DNA of 64,000 nucleotides, taken from NCBI GenBank assembly GCA_964483325.1, contig CAZAAW010000006.1, positions 62,001 through 126,000 of the forward strand, given 5' to 3'. Below are positions 19,768 through 29,585 of this stretch, in pieces. A program made the translations under genes and the position numbers. This DNA comes from CAZAAW01 sp964483325. Lineage in GTDB: Bacteria > Pseudomonadota > Alphaproteobacteria > Rhizobiales > Kaistiaceae. Each line of letters begins with the position of its first letter. Positions within the stretch are counted from its first letter, which is position 1. The notes below the pieces were generated by a model. The model searched no databases. It was not told the DNA's origin and worked only from the letters and a program-made list of their open reading frames with translations.

Positions 19768-21186
19768 ATGGCAGGCAGATCGGCAAGCGTGCGGGAACCC
19801 GTTCCGGTTCTCATCGTCGATGCCGATCCGGCGCAGCGGCGGCTGCTTGCCGCCCATCTCAGCAGCGGCACCGCCACCGGGGCATTCCGGCCGGTGGTCT
19901 GCGAGACGGCCGCCGATGCCGAGGCGATGGCCGCCAGCGGCACGCCGCATATCGTCATCGCCGATGTCGAATCGATTGGCGGCCCGGCCCGGCTCGGCGC
20001 CTTTGCCGGCAACGGCCGGTCGCTGATCGCCACCAGCGCCCGCGGCTCGGTCGGCGCCGCCATCGAGGCGATGCGCGCCGGGGCGATCGACTACCTGCCC
20101 AAGCCGGTCGGCGCCCGCGCCCTCGTCGAGCGCCTCGACGCCGCCGTTGCCGCCTGGACCGCGGCGATTGCCGCGCCAACGCCGGCAGCGCCGCAGCGGC
20201 CGGCCGCGCCAGCACGGGCCGAGGCGGATTTCGAGGGCTTCGTCGGGCAGTCCGGGGCCATGCGGGCGGTCTATGCCCGCATCGACCGCGTCGCCGCCTC
20301 GCGGGCGCCGGTCTTCCTCACCGGCGAGAGCGGCGCCGGCAAGGAAGTCTGCGCTGCCGCCATTCACGCCCGCGGCGGCGCCGACCGCCCCTTCGTGGCG
20401 ATCAATTGCAGCGCCATTCCGCGCGACCTTATCGAGAGCGAGATGTTCGGGCATGTGCGCGGCGCCTTCACCGGCGCCTCCGACGACCGCACCGGCGCCG
20501 CCGAACTCGCCCATGGCGGCACGCTGTTCCTCGACGAGATCTGCGAGATGGCGCCGATGCTGCAGGCCAAGCTCCTGCGCTTCATCCAGACCGGCATTGT
20601 CCGCCGTGTCGGCAGCGACCGCGACCGTCCCGTCGATGTCCGCTTCATCTGCGCCACCAACCGCGATCCGGAAGCGGAAGTGGCAGCCGGGCGGTTCCGC
20701 GCCGACCTTCTCTACCGGCTGAACGTGCTGCCCGTCGCCCTGCCGCCGCTGCGCGAGCGCAGCGATGACGTGCCGGGGCTGGCGCAGGCCTTCCTGCGCC
20801 GATTCGCCGCCGAGGAGGGGCGGGCCTGCCCGGCGCTGGCGCCGGAGGCGCTGGCGCTCCTCGGCCGCTACCGCTGGCCTGGCAATGTCCGCCAGCTGCA
20901 GAACGTCGTCCGGCGCCTCGTCGTCCTGCATGAGGAGCCGGTGGTGACGGCCGCCATGGTGGCGTCCGTGCTGGCGGCCGCAAGCCCGGCCGGGGAAGCG
21001 CCGGCGGCCATGGAAGCCCCGGCGGCCAGGGCGATTGCGCCCTTCCACGAGCAGGAGCGGCGCATCATCGAGGAGGCGATCGCCGCTTTCGACGGCAATA
21101 TCGGCCGCGCCGCGGCGGCGCTGCAGATCAATCCGTCGACGATCTACCGCAAGCGCCAGGCCTGGCAGGCCGGCGGCGCCGGCTGA
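19768..21186 (+). CDS. NtrC-family sigma-54-dependent response regulator
   Basis: A 472-residue protein with receiver, AAA+ and Fis-type HTH domains. The receiver (about 13-125) keeps acidic residues D18/D20, a phospho-acceptor-like D66, a T/S switch at about 89-90 and K112, but the loop after D66 (VESIGG) differs from the usual MPxMDG. The AAA+ part (about 155-390) has Walker A GESGAGKE (186-193), the sigma-54 contact GAFTGA (232-237) and Walker B GTLFLDE (251-257). The HTH (about 447-469) is NIGRAAAALQINPSTIYRK. No histidine kinase is adjacent. The start is the ATG at 19768; the frame is open further upstream to a TTG at 19687. Confidence 0.9.
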   Translation: MAGRSASVREPVPVLIVDADPAQRRLLAAHLSSGTATGAFRPVVCETAADAEAMAASGTPHIVIADVESIGGPARLGAFAGNGRSLIATSARGSVGAAIEAMRAGAIDYLPKPVGARALVERLDAAVAAWTAAIAAPTPAAPQRPAAPARAEADFEGFVGQSGAMRAVYARIDRVAASRAPVFLTGESGAGKEVCAAAIHARGGADRPFVAINCSAIPRDLIESEMFGHVRGAFTGASDDRTGAAELAHGGTLFLDEICEMAPMLQAKLLRFIQTGIVRRVGSDRDRPVDVRFICATNRDPEAEVAAGRFRADLLYRLNVLPVALPPLRERSDDVPGLAQAFLRRFAAEEGRACPALAPEALALLGRYRWPGNVRQLQNVVRRLVVLHEEPVVTAAMVASVLAAASPAGEAPAAMEAPAARAIAPFHEQERRIIEEAIAAFDGNIGRAAAALQINPSTIYRKRQAWQAGGAG

Positions 21187-21277
21187 GGCGGGGCCTTGCC
21201 CGCCGGCCGGCGCTATGAAACATGGGGCCGATCAGCAGGATCGGCTGTTCTCTGAAGACGCCTGGCCCGGGAGCCAT

Positions 21278-21871
21278 ATGAAGACCGCTCGTTTCACAGG
21301 ATTGGCAGGCCGGCTGGCGATGGGGCTGGCGCTGCTGCTGGCCGGCGCCGCTGCAGCCACGGCCGGCGAGATCGCCGACGCCGCCCAGCGCGCCGAGACG
21401 CAGCTCGGGGCCGGCTCGGCGGCCGAGGCGCTGGAATCCTTCGACGTCGCCACCGATGCCTTCTGGCGCGCCCTGCCGCTGTCGTTCCGGCGCACGCTGA
21501 TCGTCGACAGCGCCGAGGGCTATGGCCGTTACAAGCTGCGCCCGGAGCGGCCGTTCCATCCCGGCGATACGATGCTGATCTATCTCGAGCCGGTCGGCTA
21601 TGGCTGGCTGGCGGAGGGCAGCGCCTTCCGGGTGCGGCTGGTGGCGGATCTGGAGATCCGCACCGGCAGCGGCCTGATCCTCGCCACGGCGCATGATTTC
21701 GCCACCGTCGAGCAGGCCGCCCGGGCGCGCAGCCGCGAATTCCAGGCGACGATCGGCCTGACGCTGCCCAACCTCAAGCCGGACGATTACGAGCTGCACC
21801 TGACCTTCCGCGACGCGGCGACCGGCAAGAAGGCGGAGGTGACGCTGCCTTTCGCCGTGGCAGCCCCTTAA
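21278..21871 (+). CDS. Exported protein of unknown function
   Basis: A 197-residue protein with a clear signal peptide (basic start, LAMGLALLLAGAAAATAG, cleavage near residue 29). The mature part looks like a beta-rich domain: AFWRALPLSFRRTLIVDSAEGYGRY, GDTMLIYLEPVGYGW and an NLKPDDYELHLTFRD tail, a pattern of a small periplasmic beta-sandwich. I do not recognise a named family with certainty. It follows the sigma-54 activator by 91 bp on the same strand, with its own terminator downstream, so the two may form a unit. Confidence 0.75.
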   Translation: MKTARFTGLAGRLAMGLALLLAGAAAATAGEIADAAQRAETQLGAGSAAEALESFDVATDAFWRALPLSFRRTLIVDSAEGYGRYKLRPERPFHPGDTMLIYLEPVGYGWLAEGSAFRVRLVADLEIRTGSGLILATAHDFATVEQAARARSREFQATIGLTLPNLKPDDYELHLTFRDAATGKKAEVTLPFAVAAP

Positions 21872-21918
21872 AGCGCGGTTCCCGTCTCCCTACATGCGCA
21901 GCGCCGGGCACCCGGCGG

Positions 21919-21936
21919 ATGCCGGCGGCATTTTTT
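21919..21936 (+). terminator. Short terminator upstream of the groESL promoter
   Basis: ATGCC-GGC-GGCAT stem-loop followed by five T residues. It isolates the groESL transcription unit from the preceding gene. The stem is short, so confidence is moderate. Confidence 0.55.
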
Positions 21937-21949
21937 CTGCAGCGCCGGC

Positions 21950-21978
21950 TTGACAGCTTTCCCGGCCCTTCCTAAATG
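21950..21978 (+). promoter_or_regulatory. groESL promoter
   Basis: Perfect -35 TTGACA (21950-21955), a 17-bp spacer and -10-like TAAATG (21973-21978). Transcription would begin just before or within the CIRCE element, as expected for HrcA-repressed groE promoters. Confidence 0.7.
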
Positions 21979-21989
21979 CGCGGCGCTTG

Positions 21990-22016
21990 TTAGCACTCTC
22001 TCCAGGCGAGTGCTAA
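21990..22016. promoter_or_regulatory. CIRCE operator (HrcA binding site)
   Basis: Perfect 9-9-9 inverted repeat: TTAGCACTC (21990-21998), a 9-bp spacer and GAGTGCTAA (22008-22016). This is the consensus CIRCE sequence bound by the HrcA repressor, 54 bp before groES. Confidence 0.97.
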
Positions 22017-22070
22017 CGACGGTTCCGGTAAGGCGCCGGTCGGGCGTCGCACAAGAGGAAAGCTACCCAG

Positions 22071-22385
22071 ATGAAGTTCCGTCCGTTGCACGACCGGGTG
22101 GTCGTTCGCCGTGTCGAATCCGAGGAAAAGACCGCTGGCGGGATCATCATCCCCGACACCGCCAAGGAGAAGCCGATGGAGGGCGAGGTCGTCGCCGCCG
22201 GTCCGGGCTCCTTCAACGACAGGGGCGAGCGCGTCGCCCTCGACGTCAAGGCCGGTGATCGCGTGCTCTTCGCCAAGTGGTCTGGCAGCGAGGTCAAGAT
22301 CGACGGCCAGGACTACCTGATCATGAAAGAGTCCGACATCATGGGCGTGATCGAGAAGACGGCTTCGGGCCGCAAGGCTGCGTAA
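22071..22385 (+). CDS. groS: Co-chaperonin GroES
   Basis: Heptameric 10-kDa lid of the GroEL folding chamber. The 104-residue protein starts MKFRPLHDRVVVRRVE. It has the mobile loop EEKTAGGIIIPDTAKEKP (about 17-34) and ends in DYLIMKESDIMGVIEK. It is followed by groL after 64 bp and is controlled by the upstream CIRCE operator. Confidence 0.97.
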   Translation: MKFRPLHDRVVVRRVESEEKTAGGIIIPDTAKEKPMEGEVVAAGPGSFNDRGERVALDVKAGDRVLFAKWSGSEVKIDGQDYLIMKESDIMGVIEKTASGRKAA

Positions 22386-22449
22386 CGGTTCCCCCCGGCG
22401 CAGCCTTTTTCTTATCCAACGCCATCCACTTTCCGAGGAATAAGGTTCA

Positions 22450-24087
<1,638 letters not shown>

Positions 24088-24110
24088 GGTCCGTTTCCTG
24101 CCGATGTTCG

Positions 24111-24141
24111 AAAGGCCGCCTTCGGGCGGCCTTTCTTTTTT
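24111..24141 (+). terminator. Terminator of groESL
   Basis: Perfect 10-bp stem AAAGGCCGCC / GGCGGCCTTT with a TTCG tetraloop, followed by C and six T residues, 23 bp after the groL stop. Confidence 0.93.
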
Positions 24142-24215
24142 GCGGCGCTGACGCTACGAGGCTGCGAGCTAGTCGGGCGCTCGGCGCCGTCACGGAACTG
24201 GCGCCGCCGTCGCCG

Positions 24216-24253
24216 CGTCATGCCTGGGCCTGACCCGGGCATCCACGCGAACA
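24216..24253. repeat. Single REP element
   Basis: A 38-bp unit beginning CGTCATGCCTGGGCC and ending CCACGCGAACA. It is nearly identical to the left unit of the repeat at 16588-16626, with its own CCTGGGC/ACCCGGG stem. It lies between the groESL terminator and hisS. Confidence 0.8.
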
Positions 24254-24330
24254 CCGTCGGCGTCGCAAGGGGCTTCGACGCGTCGCTTTGTCTTGTTCTC
24301 TACGGAACTGCCCGGAACCCGATCCAACTG

Positions 24331-25899
24331 ATGACCGACACCACCAACAAACTGAAGGCGCGGCTGCCACGCGGATTTGTGGATCGCACGGCGGGCGAGA
24401 TCCGCGCCGCCGACCGCATGCTGGCGACGATCCGCAGCGTCTACGAACGCTACGGCTTCGAGCCGGTCGAGACGCCGCTGATCGAGTATACCGACGCCCT
24501 CGGCAAGTTCCTGCCCGACCTCGACCGGCCGAACGAGGGCGTCTTTTCCTTCCAGGACGACGACGAGCAGTGGCTGAGCCTGCGCTACGACCTGACGGCG
24601 CCGCTCGCCCGCTATGTCGCGGAGAATTTCGACAGGCTGCCGAAGCCGTTCCGCAGCTACCGCGCCGGCTGGGTGTTCCGCAACGAGAAGCCCGGCCCTG
24701 GCCGCTTCCGCCAGTTCATGCAGTTCGACGCCGATACGGTCGGCGCCCGCTCGCCCGCCGCCGATGCGGAAATCTGCATGATGGCCGCCGATACGCTGGA
24801 AGAGCTCGGCATCCAGCGCGGCCAGTATGTGATCAAGGTCAACAGCCGCAAGGTGCTGGACGGCGTCCTTGAGGCGATCGGCCTTGCCGGCGACGACAGG
24901 GCAGGGCAGCGCCTCAGCGTGCTACGGGCGATCGACAAGCTCGACCGGCTGGGCATCGACGGCGTGCGCGATCTCCTCGGCGCCGGGCGGCGCGACGACA
25001 GCGGCGACTTCACCAAGGGCGCCGGGCTGTCCAAAATTCAAACACAGAGTATCTTAAAATACTTTGATAAAAATGCCGCCTTTGCTCCGTTGACGGAAGT
25101 ATCGAACCGTCCTAATGATCAGCATTCGCAACAATACTTAAACGATTTCTTCGTTGGAGATCGTTTCTTCGATAATTTTCTGGTTTTGAATGATTTTGAG
25201 ACGAGTGTAGGGTTAAGTTCTGCCGGCCGTGATGGTGTGGATCATCTTAGGGAAATGATCGAGATTTGTGAGGCCGCCGGTTACGGAAGCAAGCGTGTCC
25301 GTATCGACCCGTCGGTGGTGCGCGGCCTCGAATATTATACCGGCGCCGTCTTCGAGGCCGAGCTGCTGTTCGAGACCGTCAACGACAAGGGCGAGCCGGT
25401 CCGCTTCGGCTCGGTCGGCGGCGGCGGCCGCTATGACGGCCTCGTCGGCCGCTTCCGCGGCGACAACGTGCCGGCGACCGGCTTTTCCATCGGCGTGTCG
25501 CGGCTGATGGCGGCGCTGGCGGCGCTGGAGAGGATCGACGTCGCCGACGTTTCAGGCCCCGTCGTGGTGCTGGTGATGGACCGGGCGCGCATCGCCGACA
25601 GCCAGCGCCTCGTCGGCATGCTGCGGAACGCCGGCATCGCCTCGGAGCTTTATCTCGGGGAGTCCGGGATGAAGGCCCAGATGAAATATGCGGATCGGCG
25701 CAACAGCCCGGCGGTCGTCATCCAGGGCGAGGACGAGCGCAGCCGCGGCGTCGTGCAGATCAAGGATCTCGCCCTCGGCAAGATGCTGTCGGCGGCGATC
25801 GCCGACAATGCCGTCTGGCGCGAGGAGCGGCCGGGCCAGTTCGAGGTCGCCGAGGCCGACCTGGTGACGGCAATCTGCGATCTTCTGGAACGGCAGTAG
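24331..25899 (+). CDS. hisS: Histidyl-tRNA synthetase
   Basis: Class II aminoacyl-tRNA synthetase charging tRNA-His. The 522-residue protein starts with KARLPRGFVDRTAGEIRAAD. It has motif 2 region RSYRAGWVFRNEKPGPGRFRQF (about 108-129), the histidine-A motif VRGLEYYTG (about 330-338) and motif 3 VGGGGRYDGLV with GFSIGVSRL. The segment between the FTKGA block and IDPSVV is encoded by an AT-rich patch (25031-25260). It is about 30 residues longer than the rhizobial HisS sequences I remember. The frame is intact and catalytic motifs are unaffected. It is first in hisS-hisZ-hisG; no clear SD precedes the ATG. Confidence 0.95.
   Translation: MTDTTNKLKARLPRGFVDRTAGEIRAADRMLATIRSVYERYGFEPVETPLIEYTDALGKFLPDLDRPNEGVFSFQDDDEQWLSLRYDLTAPLARYVAENFDRLPKPFRSYRAGWVFRNEKPGPGRFRQFMQFDADTVGARSPAADAEICMMAADTLEELGIQRGQYVIKVNSRKVLDGVLEAIGLAGDDRAGQRLSVLRAIDKLDRLGIDGVRDLLGAGRRDDSGDFTKGAGLSKIQTQSILKYFDKNAAFAPLTEVSNRPNDQHSQQYLNDFFVGDRFFDNFLVLNDFETSVGLSSAGRDGVDHLREMIEICEAAGYGSKRVRIDPSVVRGLEYYTGAVFEAELLFETVNDKGEPVRFGSVGGGGRYDGLVGRFRGDNVPATGFSIGVSRLMAALAALERIDVADVSGPVVVLVMDRARIADSQRLVGMLRNAGIASELYLGESGMKAQMKYADRRNSPAVVIQGEDERSRGVVQIKDLALGKMLSAAIADNAVWREERPGQFEVAEADLVTAICDLLERQ
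25031..25260. other. AT-rich patch within hisS (about 40% GC)
   Basis: By hand count 92 of 230 bases are G or C, with the worst 60-bp block (25141-25200) at 33%, against roughly two-thirds GC in the hisS sequence on either side. Codons also switch to AT-ending forms (TTA, AAA, CAA, GAT, TTT) rare elsewhere in the gene. The frame stays open. The encoded stretch (LKYFDKNAAF ... NDFFVGDRFFDNFLVLNDFE) contains the family's variable linker. An AGTAT/ATACT inverted repeat lies at 25048-25063. Confidence 0.9.
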
Positions 25900-25907
25900 G
25901 ACGCATC

Positions 25908-27035
25908 ATGATCGCCCCGGCCACCGACCGCCTGTCGGCCTTCCTCGTCAAGTCGGGCTATGACTTCGTCGAGCCGCCGATCCTGCAGGATGCCGACCTG
26001 TTCCTCGATCTCGCCGGCGAGGATCTGCGCCGGCGCCTGTTCCTGACCGCCTCGGCCGACGGCGTCGAGCTGTGCCTGCGGCCGGACTACACGATCCCGG
26101 TCTGCCTGCACCACATCGCCACCGGCCATGCCCTGCGCCGCGCCGCCTATGCCTACCACGGGCCGGTGTTCCGCCAGCGCGTCGGCGAGACGGGCGAGTT
26201 CTACCAGGCCGGCGTCGAATCGATCGGCCGCACCGACCGCGCCGATGCCGATGCCGAGGTGGTGGCGCTGGCGCTGGAAAGCGTGCGCCTGTTCGGCGTC
26301 GACGAGCCGCAGGTGCGCATCGGCGATTCCGCCCTTTTCGGCGCCCTGCTGGAGGCGCTGTCCATCCCCGAGGTGTGGCGCCGCCGGCTGGCGCGCGCCT
26401 TCGGCGATCCGGCGCGCCTCAACGCCCTTGTCGACCGCATGGCGGCCGGCGTTGCCGGCACGGCCCCGGCCTATGCCGGCTTCCTGGCGGCGCTGGAAGG
26501 CGCCGATCCGCGCGCCGCGCGCCAGATCGTCGACGATCTTTTCCGCCTTGCCGGCATTCGCCCGGTCGGCGGCCGGACGCCGGCCGAGATCGCCGACCGC
26601 TTCCTGGAGCAGGCGGCGCTGGCCGCCGGCTCGGGCGTCAGCGACCGTGCCGTCAGCATCCTGCGCCGCTTCCTGGCGATCACCGGCAGCCCGGCCGAGG
26701 CCGTCATGGCGGTCGGTGAACTGGCCGCCGCCGAAGGACTCGATCTCGCCACCGCCATCGTCGCCTTTGCCGACCGCAACAACGGCCTTGCCGCGCACGG
26801 CATCGACCCGGACCAGCTGAGCTTCGCCGCCGATTTCGGCCGCCGCCTCGACTATTACACCGGCTTCGTCTTCGAGCTGTTCGATCCGGAGCGTTCCACC
26901 GTCGGCCCGCTCGCCGGCGGCGGTCGCTACGATCGGCTGCTGTCGCTGATCGTGTCGCGTGACGGCTCCGCCGAGGACGTGCCGGCGGTCGGCTTCGCGC
27001 TGTGGCTCGACCGGCTGGAAGGAGAGCGGCCATGA
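25908..27035 (+). CDS. hisZ: ATP phosphoribosyltransferase regulatory subunit HisZ
   Basis: Catalytically inactive HisRS paralogue that activates and regulates HisG in the first step of histidine synthesis. The 375-residue protein has a class II synthetase-like fold: RPDYTIPVCLHH (about 63-74), YHGPVFRQR (about 83-91), FYQAGVESIG (about 98-107), FGRRLDYYTGFVFEL and GPLAGGGRYDRL. The anticodon-binding domain of HisS is absent, as expected. It starts 8 bp after the hisS stop and precedes hisG. Confidence 0.94.
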   Translation: MIAPATDRLSAFLVKSGYDFVEPPILQDADLFLDLAGEDLRRRLFLTASADGVELCLRPDYTIPVCLHHIATGHALRRAAYAYHGPVFRQRVGETGEFYQAGVESIGRTDRADADAEVVALALESVRLFGVDEPQVRIGDSALFGALLEALSIPEVWRRRLARAFGDPARLNALVDRMAAGVAGTAPAYAGFLAALEGADPRAARQIVDDLFRLAGIRPVGGRTPAEIADRFLEQAALAAGSGVSDRAVSILRRFLAITGSPAEAVMAVGELAAAEGLDLATAIVAFADRNNGLAAHGIDPDQLSFAADFGRRLDYYTGFVFELFDPERSTVGPLAGGGRYDRLLSLIVSRDGSAEDVPAVGFALWLDRLEGERP

Positions 27036-27065
27036 CAGGACAGCAGTCTTGACGGGAGAGCGGTC

Positions 27066-28031
27066 ATGACGAGCCCGCTGATCCTTGCCGTGCCGTCGAA
27101 GGGCCGGCTGCAGGAAAACGCCGCCGCCTTCTTCGCCCGCGCCGGGCTCGATCTCGTCCAGGACGGCGGCGAGCGCGGCTATCGCGGCCGCCTCGACGGC
27201 GTCGAGGGGGTCGAGGTGGCCTATCTGTCGGCCGGCGAGATCACCCAGGAGCTTGCCTCCGGCGGCGTGCATCTCGGCGTCACCGGCCGCGACCTGATCG
27301 AGGAGAATATCGACGACTGGGCGTCGCGGGTCGATCTGGTGCTGCCGCTCGGCTTCGGCCATGCCGACGTCGTCGTCGCCGTTCCGGAAGCCTGGATCGA
27401 TGTCGACAGCATGGCTGATCTCGACGACGTGGCGGCCGAATTCCGCCCCCGTCACGGCCGCCGCCTGCGCGTCGCGACGAAATATATCAACAGCACAAGG
27501 CGCTTCTTCGCCAGCCACGGCATCGCCGATTACCGCATCGTCGAGAGCCTCGGCGCCACCGAGGGCGCCCCGGCCTCCGGCTCGGCCGACCTCATCGTCG
27601 ACATCACCACCACTGGCGCGACGCTGCGCGCCAATGCGCTGAAGGTGCTGGAGGACGGCGTCATCCTGCGGTCCGAGGCCCATCTCGTCGCCAGCCTCGG
27701 CGCCGGCTGGGGGCCGGAGGCGCTGGCCGGGCTGCGCATCCTCCTCGACCGCATCGAGGCCGAGGCGGCGGGGCGGGACCTCAGAGAAATCCGCGCCGAT
27801 GTCGATGCGGCGGCGGTGCGGCCGGCGCTCGACCGCTTCGGCGCCCGCCTGCCGTTCGGCGGCGGTCCGCGGCCGCTGGTGCTGCACTGCCCGGTGGACG
27901 AGGTCGAGGCCTGCGCCGACTGGCTGCGCGACACCGCCGGTGCCGCCCTGGTGACGGTGACGCGGCTCGACAGGATCTTCTCCGCCACCTGCGACGCCTA
28001 CGAGAAGCTGGCGCCGCGCCTGACCGGCTAG
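27066..28031 (+). CDS. hisG: ATP phosphoribosyltransferase HisG
   Basis: Catalyses ATP + PRPP to phosphoribosyl-ATP, the first committed step of histidine synthesis. The 321-residue protein has PSKGRLQENA (10-19), the GVTGRDLIEEN block (about 76-86), RVATKYINSTRRFF (about 138-151) and the PRPP motif SADLIVDITTTGATLRANALK (about 172-192). It is longer than classic short HisG proteins (about 210-230) and carries about 100 further residues, yet hisZ is adjacent, so feedback may use HisZ, its own C-terminal domain or both. Its TAG overlaps the convergent tadA stop in CTAG. Confidence 0.94.
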   Translation: MTSPLILAVPSKGRLQENAAAFFARAGLDLVQDGGERGYRGRLDGVEGVEVAYLSAGEITQELASGGVHLGVTGRDLIEENIDDWASRVDLVLPLGFGHADVVVAVPEAWIDVDSMADLDDVAAEFRPRHGRRLRVATKYINSTRRFFASHGIADYRIVESLGATEGAPASGSADLIVDITTTGATLRANALKVLEDGVILRSEAHLVASLGAGWGPEALAGLRILLDRIEAEAAGRDLREIRADVDAAAVRPALDRFGARLPFGGGPRPLVLHCPVDEVEACADWLRDTAGAALVTVTRLDRIFSATCDAYEKLAPRLTG

Positions 28032-28519
28032 GCCTGGCCGGCGTCGCGTCGCGCCGCAAAGAAGCGGCGCAGCAGCGCCCCGGCCTCCGTCTCGCCGATG
28101 CCGCCATAGACCTCCGGCGCATGGTGGCAGGTCGGCGCTGCGAAGAAGCGCACGCCGTGGTCGACGGCGCCGCCCTTCGGGTCAGGCGCGCCATAGACGA
28201 GGCGGCGGATGCGCGCCAGGGAGATCGCCCCGGCGCACATCGTGCAGGGCTCCAGCGTCACATGCAGGTCGCAGCCGATGAGGCGCTCGCTGCCGATCGC
28301 CCGGGCGGCGGCGCGCAGCGCCAGGATTTCGGCATGCGCCGTCGGATCGCGGTCGGCGAGGACGCGGTTGCCGGCCGAGGCGATGACGCGGCCGTCGCGC
28401 GACACGACGGCCCCGACCGGCACCTCGCCGAGCCGCGCCGCGGCCCGCGCCTCGTCGAGCGCCAGGGCCATCAGGTCGGCGGGGCTCTGCAGGGCCTGTC
28501 CGGTCTCATCGGCGCGCAT
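28028..28519 (-). CDS. tadA: tRNA-specific adenosine deaminase TadA
   Basis: Zinc-dependent deaminase making inosine at the wobble position of tRNA-Arg(ACG). In the 163-residue protein the zinc/catalytic motifs are TAHAEI (H62, E64) and PCTMC (C92, C95), followed by the YGAPDPKGGAVDHG segment. The ATG at 28519 is preferred; the frame is open upstream but that part has no family resemblance. It is divergent from the pseudouridine synthase and convergent with hisG. Confidence 0.94.
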   Translation of the reverse strand: MRADETGQALQSPADLMALALDEARAAARLGEVPVGAVVSRDGRVIASAGNRVLADRDPTAHAEILALRAAARAIGSERLIGCDLHVTLEPCTMCAGAISLARIRRLVYGAPDPKGGAVDHGVRFFAAPTCHHAPEVYGGIGETEAGALLRRFFAARRDAGQA

Positions 28520-28607
28520 GGCTCTCCGCCGGGGAAATTCGTCGCGGTGGGGACTGCCACCGCATCGCTGATGCTCTAGAAAGGCGGCCATAAAAGGCAC
28601 GGAAATC

Positions 28608-29585
28608 ATGAAGGGCACGGAAAAAAGACAGCGGCAAGCCATCTCGCGTAGCGGCGGCTATGGCGCCGGCAAGCCCGCCGCCGCGCGCCCTCCTGCCGAG
28701 GCAGCGGCCGGGCCGGACGCCGGCGAGCGCATCGCCAAGATTCTGGCGCGCGCCGGCCTTTGCTCGCGGCGCGAGGCGGAGGCCTGGATCGCCGCCGGGC
28801 GGGTGGCGCTCAACGGCACAGTCCTCGCCTCGCCGGCGGTCAATGTCCGCCCCGGCGACAGGATCGAGGTCGACGGCGAGCCGCTGCCGGAGCGCGAGCG
28901 CACGCGGCTGTGGCTCTACCACAAGCCGCGCGGCCTGGTGACGACGGCGCGCGACCCGGAAGGCCGGCGCACCGTCTTCGACGCATTGCCGAAGGACCTG
29001 CCGCGGGTGGTCGCCGTCGGCCGCCTCGACATCAATACCGAAGGCCTCCTGCTGCTGACCAATGACGGCGGCCTGGCGCGCGTTCTGGAGCTGCCGGCGA
29101 CCGGCTGGCTGCGCCGCTACCGGGTGCGCGTCCACGGCACGGTCACCCAGGCGCAGCTCGATACGCTGCGCGACGGCGTCGCCATTGACGGCGTGCTCTA
29201 TGGCCCGATCGAGGCGGCGCTGGAGCGCGTCCAGGGCTCCAACGCCTGGCTGCTGATGGGCCTCCGTGAAGGCAAGAACCGCGAGATCAAGCGCGTTCTC
29301 GGCCATCTCGACCTGGAGGTCAGCCGCCTCATCCGCGTGTCCTTCGGCCCCTTCCAGCTCGGCGACATCGCCCCCGGCGAGGTGCGCGAGATCCGCGGCA
29401 AGGTGCTGCGCGACCAGCTCGGCGAGCGTCTGGCCGAGGAGGCGGGGGCGGATTTCGCGGCGCCGATCCGCGAGGCTGCCGCAAAGGCGGAAGCGCCGGT
29501 GCCGCCGAAACGGCCGGCGCCGCCCGGCAAGCCGCGGCCGAAGCCGCATCAGGGCAGGGGGCGCGATGCGGATCGTCGGCGGTGA
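28608..29585 (+). CDS. Pseudouridine synthase, RsuA/RluB/E/F family
   Basis: Makes pseudouridine in rRNA; by architecture closest to RluB (23S) but the exact site cannot be read from sequence. The 325-residue protein has a basic N-terminal extension, an S4 RNA-binding domain (ERIAKILARAGLCSRREAEAWI, about 40-61) and the catalytic domain with GRLDINTEGLLLLTNDG (138-154; catalytic D141) and GKNREIKRVLGHLDLEVSRLIR. The C-terminus is a disordered proline/lysine/arginine tail. It overlaps rsmD by 20 bp, so both rRNA-modification genes are translationally linked. Confidence 0.92.
   Translation: MKGTEKRQRQAISRSGGYGAGKPAAARPPAEAAAGPDAGERIAKILARAGLCSRREAEAWIAAGRVALNGTVLASPAVNVRPGDRIEVDGEPLPERERTRLWLYHKPRGLVTTARDPEGRRTVFDALPKDLPRVVAVGRLDINTEGLLLLTNDGGLARVLELPATGWLRRYRVRVHGTVTQAQLDTLRDGVAIDGVLYGPIEAALERVQGSNAWLLMGLREGKNREIKRVLGHLDLEVSRLIRVSFGPFQLGDIAPGEVREIRGKVLRDQLGERLAEEAGADFAAPIREAAAKAEAPVPPKRPAPPGKPRPKPHQGRGRDADRRR

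Noticed and set aside
24216..24253. REP unit as a start of a CRISPR array
   Set aside because: Only one copy here, self-palindromic, and no regularly spaced spacers.
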